The position numbers and the translations under genes are program-made. From Notoacmeibacter sp. (GTDB lineage Bacteria > Pseudomonadota > Alphaproteobacteria > Rhizobiales > Rhizobiaceae): 64,000 nt of DNA. Under the pieces are notes generated by a model. That model did no database searches. It saw only the letters and a program-made list of their open reading frames with translations, and was not told the DNA's origin. Numbering within the stretch: position 1 is the stretch's first letter; every line of letters begins with the position of its first letter. Positions 1-8,957 of this stretch are shown one piece after another. The DNA lies in NCBI GenBank assembly GCA_019912385.1, contig JAIOIW010000105.1, forward strand, positions 1 to 64,000, written 5' to 3'.

Positions 1-1157
1 GGATCGACGCCGGCCGGCACGTCATGCTTTGCGGCCGACGCAACATGCGCGCCGGCGGGAGGAATGATCAGTTTCTGGCCAACGCGCAGAGTGCCATCGG
101 AGAGGCCGTTCGCCTGCTTGAGCGCGGTGACGGTCACGCCGGAGCGCTGGGCGATCTTGTAGAGCGTATCGCCTGACACCACCAAATAGGATTGGCCTTG
201 CGACTGCGAACCTGCGCCGGTCGAACGCGATGTATCCTGCGCGGCTATGGAGTTGCGAGCCCTGACGGCTGGGACCTCCGGCAGCACGGCCTCGTCGCGC
301 GTGGGTGCGCGCTGGGGAAGCGGAGCCTTGCCTTCGTCGACGTCGTATCGCGTTCCGCGCGACGATTTGGCCATCGCCGTATCCGGATTGTTGTCGGGCG
401 CCGAAACTTCCGATTTGCGCGAATAGACATAGGTCGGAATGATGACCTTCTGGCCTGCGGCGACATCGCGCGGATTTGCAATCCCGTTGACCTGCATGAT
501 CACCCTGGCAGGAACGCCGAAGCGGCGCGAAAGATTGTAGATCGTCTCGCCTTCGCGAAGCGTTATCTCGGTTCCACCAGCGCGGGTCCAGCCGTTGGGC
601 GTTGCGCCCGTGCCTTCCGGCTGGGAAGCGCCAGCCGCCTGTGCCGGCATCTCCTGGCGCGGAATGGCGGCGACGGGCGTCGGATCGCGACGCGTTGCCC
701 CCGTGACGGTTGCATCGACATTGGAAGGCTTGGCGAGCGGCCGGCGTTCGATACCCTTGGCGCCGGCCACCGGCGCGAGCGCGGCCTGCGTATTTCCGCC
801 TGCCGGCGGTTTGTAGGCAGGTGCGGAATTGACATGTACGGGATAGCGTTGCGCGGCAGCCGCCCTGGCGCCGACCGGAACATCGGGGGTGAGGTGCCCG
901 CCGGGCACCGGAACCGAGCGCAACGGCGCGGGGCGAAGCGCATCGCGGCTGACAGAACCGGTATGGGTGGAATCGACATTGCCGGGATAGGGCTGATTCT
1001 GCGCTACCGCCTGGGTACGGCTTACAGAGCCGGTGTAGATGCCGCCCGAAAAGCGCATCACGTCGGTGCTGCATCCACTCGCGATACCGCCGGCCAGCGC
1101 CAGCGCTGCGCCGCGCGCCAGATAGCGCGAATAGGCTCTCGTGATCCTGAACCGCAT
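1..1157 (-). CDS. LysM-domain lipoprotein (NlpD/M23-type), 3' end cut by window
   Basis: The gene starts at the ATG at 1157 and runs off the left edge, so only about 385 codons are seen. Residues 1-29 form a lipoprotein signal ending in a lipobox (AGGIASGC, Cys29). A low-complexity Pro/Ala-rich linker follows, then two LysM peptidoglycan-binding modules at about residues 190-240 and 320-365, each with the ending GQKLIIP or GQKVIIP. Proteins of this layout placed just downstream of surE-pcm usually end in an M23 (LytM) domain that controls cell-wall amidases, but that domain lies outside the window, so the M23 assignment is inference. It follows pcm on the same strand after 185 bases. Confidence 0.85.
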   Translation of the reverse strand, partial: MRFRITRAYSRYLARGAALALAGGIASGCSTDVMRFSGGIYTGSVSRTQAVAQNQPYPGNVDSTHTGSVSRDALRPAPLRSVPVPGGHLTPDVPVGARAAAAQRYPVHVNSAPAYKPPAGGNTQAALAPVAGAKGIERRPLAKPSNVDATVTGATRRDPTPVAAIPRQEMPAQAAGASQPEGTGATPNGWTRAGGTEITLREGETIYNLSRRFGVPARVIMQVNGIANPRDVAAGQKVIIPTYVYSRKSEVSAPDNNPDTAMAKSSRGTRYDVDEGKAPLPQRAPTRDEAVLPEVPAVRARNSIAAQDTSRSTGAGSQSQGQSYLVVSGDTLYKIAQRSGVTVTALKQANGLSDGTLRVGQKLIIPPAGAHVASAAKHDVPAGVD

Positions 1158-1342
1158 GACAATACCCGTCAGTACTCGTAACTCGAACGGTCTCGATTAG
1201 AACGCGTTAATGTTACCGCGGGGTTAAGCCCGGCCTGCGGGGCGGAAAAGTTTCGGGCGGGTGCTTTCGCGCCGACCGGGAAATGGCGGGCGCGAGGCCG
1301 GCTTCGGGTGTGCCATGCACGCTATTTGGGCGTCAGCCGGCC

Positions 1343-1995
1343 CTACAGCGCAGCGGCGATACTGTTCTGCAACGGTTGCAGGCGGGCCCGCCCGACATCG
1401 GTGCGCTCGAAACGGCTTCCCACTTTCTCGAGCCGGGCAAGAACCTGTTCTTCTTCCGCGCCTCCGATCGGCGCGATCATGACGCCGCCCGACGACAGCA
1501 GGTCGACGAAATGGCGCGGCATGCTGTCAAAGGCAGCCCAGACGACGATCCGGTCGTATGGGCCTTCGCCTTCGACCGCCTTGTGCGCGTTGCCGTGGCG
1601 CGCGATCACATTTGCAAGGCCAAGCGCGCGGAAACGCTCCGTCGCCTGCTCGACCAGCCGCCGGAACCGGTCGACCGTGATGACGCGCGATGCCAGCCGG
1701 GCCATGACGGCACCGGTGAAGCCTGATCCGGTCCCGATTTCCAGCACGCGGCATCCATCGTGTATTTCGAGTGCCGAAATGACTGTCGCCTGCAGATCCA
1801 GACCCTCCATGGTCTCGCCGCAGTCGATCGGGATCATGCGTGACGAAAAGGCGGTCTGCTGATAGTCCGACGGTACGAACATTCGCCTCGGCGTTGTTTC
1901 CAGGGCGGAGAAAAGCGGCTTGTCGTCAAGACCACGGGCCCGCGCGCGCAACAGAAACGCGGCGAAACCCTCCTGGTCTTTCGCCGACGGCGTGG

Positions 1996-1999
<4 letters not shown>
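1343..1999 (-). CDS. pcm: Protein-L-isoaspartate O-methyltransferase
   Basis: The enzyme uses S-adenosylmethionine to methylate abnormal isoaspartyl residues and so starts repair of aged proteins in the cytoplasm. The 218-residue length is normal for the family. The SAM-binding motif I ([10 protein letters not shown]) is near residue 87, and the family's N-terminal region (R-x-x-FVP, then the DCGETM segment) is present. The ATG overlaps the surE stop by four bases (ATGA), showing translational coupling; surE-pcm is a conserved pair. A second Pcm-like protein is encoded at 26384-27040, and this one is the better match to classical Pcm. Confidence 0.95.
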
Positions 2000-2754
<755 letters not shown>

Positions 2755-2789
2755 CTTGTTCCCGTTTCTTAATCCATTTTGCAAAGGGG

Positions 2790-4079
2790 TCAGGCCGGCC
2801 CGACCCGTTCCAGCCCGCCCATGTAGGGTTTCAGCGCATCCGGTACGGTGATCGAGCCATCCTCGTTCTGGTAATTCTCCATGACCGCGATCAAGGCGCG
2901 GCCGACCGCGATGCCCGAGCCATTGAGGGTATGGACGAACTGCGTCTGCTTTTCGCCCGCCCTTCGATAACGCGCGCCCATGCGCCGGGCCTGGAAATCG
3001 CCGCACACGGAGCAGGACGAGATTTCGCGATAGGTGTCCTGACCGGGCAGCCAGACCTCGATATCGTATGTCTTGCGGGCGCCAAAGCCCATGTCGCCCG
3101 TGCACAGCACGACCACCCGATATGGCAGGCCAAGGCGCTTGAGCACCTCCTCGGCGCAGGCGGTCATGCGCTCATGCTCCTCGATCGACGATTCCGCGTC
3201 GGTGATCGACACCAGTTCCACCTTGTTGAACTGATGCTGGCGCAGCATGCCGCGCGTGTCGCGGCCAGCCGACCCAGCCTCCGAGCGGAAGCACGGTGTC
3301 AGCGCGGTGAACCGGAACGGCAGGCTCTCGGCCTCAACGATCTCCTCGCGAACGAGATTGGTCAGCGGGACTTCGGCAGTGGGGACAAGACCCAGGCGGC
3401 CGGATCCGTGCGGCATGAAGAACAGGTCTTCCTCGAATTTCGGCAGCTGGCCGGTGCCGAAGAAAGCCTCGTCACGCACAAGAAGCGGCGGGTTGACCTC
3501 GGTGTAGCCGTTTTCGCCGGTGTGCAGGTCGAGCATGAACTGGCCGAGCGCGCGCTCCATCCGGGCCAATTGCCCTTTGAGAACCGTGAAACGGGCGCCC
3601 GAAATCTTCGCCGCCGCCTCGAAGTCCATCAGGCCGAGCGCCTCGCCGAGCTCGAAGTGCTCCCTGGGCGTGAAGGAGAATTCCGGCCGCCGGCCGACCT
3701 TGCGCACTTCCACATTGTCGTTCTCGTCGGCACCCACCGGCACGTCGTCGAGCGGCATGTTGGGGATCACGGCCAGCGCGTCGCGCAGTCTCGCGTCGAG
3801 TTCGCGCTCTGTCGCCTCGCCGGCCTGCAATTCGTCCTTGATCGAGGCGACCTCGGCCTTGAGCTTCTCGGCGGTTTCGAGATCCTTCTGCCCCATCGCC
3901 CTGCCGATTTCCTTCGACGCGGCGTTGCGGCGTTCCTGCAGGGCCTGCAGGCGCGCGATATGGCTGCGGCGTTGCTCGTCGATTTCGATCAGCGCCTGCG
4001 CTTGCGGTTCTGCGCCGCGCCTGGCGAGCGCGTCGTCAAGCGCCTGCGGGTTATCGCGAATCCATTTGATGTCGAGCAT
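2790..4079 (-). CDS. serS: Seryl-tRNA synthetase
   Basis: SerS is a class II synthetase that charges tRNA-Ser (and tRNA-Sec where present) with serine. It has 429 residues. A long N-terminal coiled-coil arm (about residues 30-105, rich in Glu/Lys/Ala) binds the tRNA. Class II motif 2 ([14 protein letters not shown]) and motif 3 ([16 protein letters not shown]) are intact. It lies between tatC and surE in a same-strand run, the common order in Hyphomicrobiales. Confidence 0.98.
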   Translation of the reverse strand: MLDIKWIRDNPQALDDALARRGAEPQAQALIEIDEQRRSHIARLQALQERRNAASKEIGRAMGQKDLETAEKLKAEVASIKDELQAGEATERELDARLRDALAVIPNMPLDDVPVGADENDNVEVRKVGRRPEFSFTPREHFELGEALGLMDFEAAAKISGARFTVLKGQLARMERALGQFMLDLHTGENGYTEVNPPLLVRDEAFFGTGQLPKFEEDLFFMPHGSGRLGLVPTAEVPLTNLVREEIVEAESLPFRFTALTPCFRSEAGSAGRDTRGMLRQHQFNKVELVSITDAESSIEEHERMTACAEEVLKRLGLPYRVVVLCTGDMGFGARKTYDIEVWLPGQDTYREISSCSVCGDFQARRMGARYRRAGEKQTQFVHTLNGSGIAVGRALIAVMENYQNEDGSITVPDALKPYMGGLERVGPA

Positions 4080-4168
4080 GGGGAACTTCCAGGACGTGGC
4101 TGTGACGTGAGCGTGTCATACGCGAGTCGCCCGTTCAGGTGAATTCCACGCTCCAGCCGCCAGGCCGA

Positions 4169-5041
4169 TCAGGGCATCGAGCCGTGGCCCTGCTCTTCCA
4201 GATCGGCTTTGCTCGTGTCGGCGGATTCGGTTTCCTCTTCCGCTTCCTTCGCGCTTTCGCGTGCCGCGCGCTGCTTCTCCACCATCCGGGCGGTGATGAT
4301 CGAAATCTCGTAGAGAAGGATGGTCGGGAGCGCAAGGCCGATCTGGCTGACCGGATCGGGCGGTGTCAGGATCGCTGCCGCGATGAAGGCAAAAACAATG
4401 GCGTATTTGCGTTTTTCCTTCAATCCGTCGGCGCTCACCATGCCAACGCGTGCCAGAAGCGTCGTTACAACGGGCAACTGGAACACCAGCCCGAAGGAGA
4501 AGATCAGCGTCATCACGAGGCCGAGATATTCCGATACCTTGGGCAGCAATGAAATACTGACCTGCCCCTCCCCGCCGGACTGCTCCATGGACAGGAAGAA
4601 CCACATCACCATCGGCATGAAGAAGAAATAGACCAGCGCGGCACCGATCAGGAACAGAATCGGCGAGGCGACAAGGAACGGCAGGAAGGCGTGCCGCTCG
4701 TTGCGGTAAAGCCCCGGCGCGACGAACTTGTAGACCTGGGCTGCAATCAGCGGGAAGGCAATCACCAGGCCGCCGAACATCGCGATCTTGATCTGCGTGA
4801 AGAAGAATTCCTGCGGCGCGGTGTAGATAAGATCCACATTGCGATGGTCGAGGCCGGCCCACTCGACCGCCCATTTGAACGGCTGGACCAGGAAATTGAA
4901 AAGCTGCTTGGCGAAATAGAAACAGCCGAGAAACGCGACGAAGAAACCACCGACAGCCCACATCAGCCGCTGGCGCAACTCAATGAGATGCTCCATCAAC
5001 GGCGCCGACGAGGCTTCGATGTCGACTTCGTCCTTGCTCAC
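4169..5041 (-). CDS. tatC: Sec-independent translocase subunit TatC
   Basis: TatC is the multi-spanning membrane receptor of the twin-arginine export system and recognises RR signal peptides. The 290-residue protein has the usual N-terminal cytoplasmic motif (MEHLIELRQRL) followed by six predicted membrane segments, and a charged Glu/Ala-rich C-terminal tail longer than in E. coli TatC. It starts at a GTG at 5041 that overlaps the tatB stop by four bases, so tatB and tatC are translationally coupled. The order tatA-tatB-tatC is conserved here. Confidence 0.97.
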   Translation of the reverse strand: MSKDEVDIEASSAPLMEHLIELRQRLMWAVGGFFVAFLGCFYFAKQLFNFLVQPFKWAVEWAGLDHRNVDLIYTAPQEFFFTQIKIAMFGGLVIAFPLIAAQVYKFVAPGLYRNERHAFLPFLVASPILFLIGAALVYFFFMPMVMWFFLSMEQSGGEGQVSISLLPKVSEYLGLVMTLIFSFGLVFQLPVVTTLLARVGMVSADGLKEKRKYAIVFAFIAAAILTPPDPVSQIGLALPTILLYEISIITARMVEKQRAARESAKEAEEETESADTSKADLEEQGHGSMP

Positions 5042-5694
5042 GCCTTGTTCCCCTTGCTCGCAGCCTGTTTGCGCGCTGGCGCCTTGGCAGCGGCCGGCTT
5101 CTTCGCCGCCGGTTTTGATCCGCCGGCCGCGGTTTTCGGCGTGACCGGTTTGCGCGCGGGCTTGGGCTTGGCCCCCTCGCCCGGCATGGCCGCAGCGCCC
5201 GCCTTTGCCGGCGCCTCGGCGTGTACGGCCCGGCTGGCCGCTTCGCCGCCCTTCACCGGCGCATTCGCCTTGTGGACGGAAGCCTTTGTACCATCGCCTG
5301 GAAGCGCCGCGGCTCCCGATTTCACGGGCGTTTCGGCGTGAACCGCCGCCGTCGCCGGTTCGCCACCCTTTGCGGGCGCCGGCTGCGCCGGCTTGGCGGC
5401 ATCCGCCAGGCTCGACTTGATTTCATCGCCGGCCTTTTTCAGCGGATTCAGATGCTTCTTGATGTCGTTGGTCGGATTCATCGAGCGAGCCGTGTCGATC
5501 ACCGATTTGACATCGTCCAACTCCGCTTCCTTGATCGCCTCATCGAACTGCCGGCGAAAATCGCCGGCCATCGCCCGCAGCTTTCCCGTGGTGCGCCCGA
5601 ATGTACGCAGCATCCGGGGCAGATCCTTGGGACCCACGACCAAGACCAGCACGATCGCGACCACGAGCAGTTCCGGCCAACCGATATCGAACAT
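5038..5694 (-). CDS. tatB: Sec-independent translocase subunit TatB
   Basis: TatB works with TatC in binding twin-arginine substrates. The start MFDIGWPELL and the GPKDLP hinge after the single N-terminal membrane helix are diagnostic of TatB rather than TatA. An amphipathic helix follows (about residues 25-90). The remaining roughly 120 residues are a low-complexity Ala/Lys/Pro-rich tail with repeated A-E-[AT]-P units, typical of alphaproteobacterial TatB. It lies between tatA and tatC, overlapping tatC by four bases. Confidence 0.95.
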   Translation of the reverse strand: MFDIGWPELLVVAIVLVLVVGPKDLPRMLRTFGRTTGKLRAMAGDFRRQFDEAIKEAELDDVKSVIDTARSMNPTNDIKKHLNPLKKAGDEIKSSLADAAKPAQPAPAKGGEPATAAVHAETPVKSGAAALPGDGTKASVHKANAPVKGGEAASRAVHAEAPAKAGAAAMPGEGAKPKPARKPVTPKTAAGGSKPAAKKPAAAKAPARKQAASKGNKA

Positions 5695-5729
5695 GCGTTT
5701 TCCAGCCCGTCACCGGCCCGCTTTGGCCA

Positions 5730-5948
5730 TCAGGATTTCTTAGCTTCTTCCGTGGATTTCGACGCGGCTTCGTCGGCACGATGCTCGACGGTCTTTGCTG
5801 CTTCCGCTTCGTCTTCCGACATGCCCTTCTTGAAGCTCTTGATGCCTTTTGCGACGTCGCCCATCAACTCCGGGATCTTGCCGCGGCCAAACAGCAGCAG
5901 AACCACCACGAGCACGATGATCCAGTGCCAAATCGAAAAGCTACCCAT
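5730..5948 (-). CDS. tatA: Sec-independent translocase subunit TatA
   Basis: TatA is the pore-forming subunit of the Tat pathway. The 72-residue protein has one N-terminal membrane helix, the hinge FGRGKIPEL, an amphipathic helix with a [15 protein letters not shown]-type pattern, and an acidic/lysine-rich tail. It is the first gene of tatABC. The 264 bases between scpB and tatA hold no other gene that I can see and probably contain the tat promoter. Confidence 0.96.
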   Translation of the reverse strand: MGSFSIWHWIIVLVVVLLLFGRGKIPELMGDVAKGIKSFKKGMSEDEAEAAKTVEHRADEAASKSTEEAKKS

Positions 5949-6212
5949 TTCAACCTCGTTATAATTCTTTTCCAGATGTCTGACTTATGTGTTTTCGGTT
6001 CCGGTTTCAAACAAAACCGCTTCAGACTTTCTGATAGCGAGTCCGCTATCCGCCTGCCACGGCGAACTCGCGCGATGCCCCAACAAATTGAGTCGAACAA
6101 GACGGTTGCAGCACCGTCACGACGCCAAAGAAGCGCCCTAATACCACCCGCCCGGGGTTAGCGCCATTCTTTTCGCAAGCGGGGCTTCGAGGAGTCGGCT
6201 GGCAAGCGCTGC

Positions 6213-6962
6213 CTAGTCCTCTTCCACTTTCGGTGTCAGCAGCCCGAGTTCTTCCAGGTCGATGTCGGTCAGCGGATCCTCGTCCTCGGTCAGCAAGTCG
6301 GGATCCGCGGGCGGTTGCGGGATCGAAAAATTCGACGGCATCCGCGACGACAGAAGGCCGGCGCCCTTCAACTCGTCCATTCCCGGCAGGTCACGGATTT
6401 CCTCCAGGCCGAAGTGATCGAGGAAATGCTCCGTCGTACCGTAGGTGACGGGCCGACCCGGCGTACGCCGACGCCCGCGCAGGCGGATCCAGCCTGTCTC
6501 AAGCAGGGTATCCAGCGTACCCTTCGAGGTCTCCACACCACGGATTTCCTCGATTTCGGCGCGGGTTACCGGCTGGTGATAGGCTACGATCGCCATCACC
6601 TCGAGCGCCGCGCGCGACAGTTTCTTCTGCTGCACCGCCTCGCGGTTCATCAGAAATGCCAGGTCGCCGGCGGTCCGGAACGCCCAGGCCTCCCCGACGC
6701 GCAGGAGATTGACGCCACGGTTTTCATAGGTCGACGCCAATTCGGTCATCAAGGCAGGGATGTCGAGACCGGCGGGCAGCCGATCGGCAAGCAGTTTTTC
6801 CGAAACAGGCTCGGCCGAGGCGAACACCAGCGCTTCAGCCATCCGCATGCCTTCCATGAGTTGCAGGCGCGCAGCAGGGTTTTCCTCCGCCGTACCGAAG
6901 TCCGCTTCATCGACGAAATCCTGGCCGGGGTTTGCAATCGATGTCTGTCCGCCGTCATCCAT
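6213..6962 (-). CDS. scpB: Segregation and condensation protein B
   Basis: ScpB is the kleisin-associated subunit that, with ScpA and SMC, compacts and segregates the chromosome. The start was placed at the ATG at 6962 (MDDGGQ...), giving 249 residues and an eight-base overlap with the scpA stop; a longer open frame reaches 7127 but only runs antiparallel to scpA coding sequence. The winged-helix region contains AALEVMAIVAYHQPVTRAEI and the GRPVTYGTT segment, both family hallmarks. The C-terminus is acidic. Confidence 0.94.
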   Translation of the reverse strand: MDDGGQTSIANPGQDFVDEADFGTAEENPAARLQLMEGMRMAEALVFASAEPVSEKLLADRLPAGLDIPALMTELASTYENRGVNLLRVGEAWAFRTAGDLAFLMNREAVQQKKLSRAALEVMAIVAYHQPVTRAEIEEIRGVETSKGTLDTLLETGWIRLRGRRRTPGRPVTYGTTEHFLDHFGLEEIRDLPGMDELKGAGLLSSRMPSNFSIPQPPADPDLLTEDEDPLTDIDLEELGLLTPKVEED

Positions 6963-7806
6963 GATGGGCCTCGTCTGGCTGGGGATCGCGGCGCGCGGGC
7001 CGCGTACGAAGAAACAGCGGTGCGAAGGGCCGCTCCTGGCGCATGTCCAGATGCCCCTCCCGCACCATTTCCAGGCTGGCGGCAAAACTGCTGGCCAGCG
7101 CTGTCGCCCGCTCCTCGGGGCGCACAAGGTAGTCGATCAGGAAGCTGTCGAGCGCGGTCCAGTCCGCGACCTCGCCGATCATGCGGGCGAGCATGGTGCG
7201 CGCATCCTTGAGCGACCAGACAGTTCGCCGGGCGATCCTGACCGCCGTCACCGCCTGGCGCTGGCGCTGGCTGGCATAGGCCGTCAGCAAATCGTAGAGC
7301 GAAGCGGAATAATCGCAGCGCGTATCGACGATCACCGCTTCCGGCATGCCGCGCGCGAAAATATCGCGTCCCAACCGGTTGCGGTTGATGAGGCGCGATG
7401 CGACATCGCGCATCGCCTCGAGCCGTTTCAGGCGGAATTGCAGGATTGCCGCCATTTCCTCGCCGGATTGCTCTTCCTCATTGGCCGGCCTGGGAATCAG
7501 CAGCTTGGATTTCAGATAGGCAAGCCAGGCGGCCATGACGAGATAGTCGGCGGCTACCTCCAGTTTCAGCGCCCGGATCGTTTCGATGAAGGCGATATAT
7601 TGTTCCGCCAGCGCCAGGACCGAAATCCGGGTCAGATCAACCTTCTGGGTGCGGGCAAGGTGCAGCAGCAGGTCGAGCGGCCCCTCGAAGCCTTCGACGT
7701 CGATGAGCAGCGCCGGGCCGTCGGGGCGCAGGTCTTGCGTCCCCTCCCAGAGGTTCTCCATAGGTGCGGGTTTGCCCGCCTTGCCGTTCACCGTTGCTGT
7801 CATCAC
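6955..7806 (-). CDS. scpA: Segregation and condensation protein A
   Basis: ScpA is the kleisin subunit of the bacterial SMC complex. The signature FEGPLDLLLHLARTQKVDL is near residues 40-58, followed by the YLVMAAWLAYLKSKLLIP helix typical of the N-terminal SMC-binding part. At 283 residues it is of usual length. It lies between nagZ (nine-base gap) and scpB (eight-base overlap) in a tight nagZ-scpA-scpB unit conserved in alphaproteobacteria. Confidence 0.95.
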   Translation of the reverse strand: MMTATVNGKAGKPAPMENLWEGTQDLRPDGPALLIDVEGFEGPLDLLLHLARTQKVDLTRISVLALAEQYIAFIETIRALKLEVAADYLVMAAWLAYLKSKLLIPRPANEEEQSGEEMAAILQFRLKRLEAMRDVASRLINRNRLGRDIFARGMPEAVIVDTRCDYSASLYDLLTAYASQRQRQAVTAVRIARRTVWSLKDARTMLARMIGEVADWTALDSFLIDYLVRPEERATALASSFAASLEMVREGHLDMRQERPFAPLFLRTRPARRDPQPDEAHHG

Positions 7807-7815
7807 CCTCGCCGC

Positions 7816-8835
7816 TCAGGCGACCGCCTTGAAACAGGCTGCGAATTCTTCGCGCAGCCGCGCCTCGTCCGCGCCGTCCTGATGTCCAAGTCCGGCCAGT
7901 GCACGCCTCGCCCGCTCGCCTGCCTTGCCCGCCAGCACCGGCGTAACGCCGGCCACGGCCTTCATCTCGTCCATCAGGCCGTTGCAGTGAAGCACGACAT
8001 CGCACCCGGCGGCAAAGATTGCACCGGTCCTGGACGCGAAATCCCCAGAAAGTGCCTTCATGGACACGTCGTCGCTCATCAGCAACCCGTCGAAGCCCAA
8101 CTCGCCGCGGATGGTCCCGGAAATGACCTTTGCCGAGGTCGTCGCCGGTCTGTCTGCGTCGAGCGCGGCGTAAACCACATGGGCGGTCATGGCCACGGGA
8201 ATATCATTGAGCGCCTTGAACGGCGGGAAGTCATGCGCACGCAGTTCCTCGACCGGGGCATCGACCACCGGCAATTCCAGATGGCTGTCCGCATGGGCGC
8301 GCCCGTGGCCCGGTATGTGCTTGATGACCGGAACCACGCCGCCTGCAAGCAGCCCTTCCGCGGCGGCCCGTCCCATGGCGGCGACGATTTCGGGATCCTT
8401 GCCGTATGCCCGGTCGCCGATCACGTCATGCGCGCCTTCAACCGGCACATCGAGAACCGGCAGGCAATCGGCCGTGATTCCGTAGCGCAACAAATCGAAG
8501 GCATGCAACCGCGACATCAGCCATGCCGCACGCAGACCAGCCTCCCTGTCGTATCTGTAGAGGGCACCAAGCGCGGCGGCTGTCGGATAGCCGGGGGCCA
8601 TAGGCGGCTTCAAGCGCTGCACCCTGCCGCCTTCCTGATCGATGAATACCGGCGCGTCGTTGCGGCCCACGGCCGCGCGCAGATCGGCGACGAGTCCGCG
8701 CAACTGGTCGCCGTCTGCGATGTTGCGGGCAAAGAGGATGAACCCCCACGGCCGTTCGGCGCGAAAGAACACCTGTTCGTCCGCTGTCAGACGGGTACCC
8801 GAAGCACCCAGGATCATGGCCTTTGATTCGCTCAT
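7816..8835 (-). CDS. nagZ: Beta-N-acetylhexosaminidase NagZ (GH3)
   Basis: NagZ is a cytoplasmic glycoside hydrolase family 3 enzyme that removes N-acetylglucosamine from recycled anhydro-muropeptides and so influences AmpC beta-lactamase induction. The 339-residue protein shows the family motif KHIPGHGRAHADSH (normally KHFPGHG) and the nucleophile region LLMSDDVSM. The FIDQEGGRVQRL motif is also present. It is followed by scpA after nine bases. Confidence 0.95.
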   Translation of the reverse strand: MSESKAMILGASGTRLTADEQVFFRAERPWGFILFARNIADGDQLRGLVADLRAAVGRNDAPVFIDQEGGRVQRLKPPMAPGYPTAAALGALYRYDREAGLRAAWLMSRLHAFDLLRYGITADCLPVLDVPVEGAHDVIGDRAYGKDPEIVAAMGRAAAEGLLAGGVVPVIKHIPGHGRAHADSHLELPVVDAPVEELRAHDFPPFKALNDIPVAMTAHVVYAALDADRPATTSAKVISGTIRGELGFDGLLMSDDVSMKALSGDFASRTGAIFAAGCDVVLHCNGLMDEMKAVAGVTPVLAGKAGERARRALAGLGHQDGADEARLREEFAACFKAVA

Positions 8836-8957
8836 TGTCGAAGCTTAGACCTTTTCGGCACGTCTTTGAATCCTCGCTTTTCTGGGACTTGCCGAGCGTC
8901 CCTGAAGGCAAAAGAGCCGCCCATGGGCAGCCCCCTTCGTATCTGGTGTTCAAACCG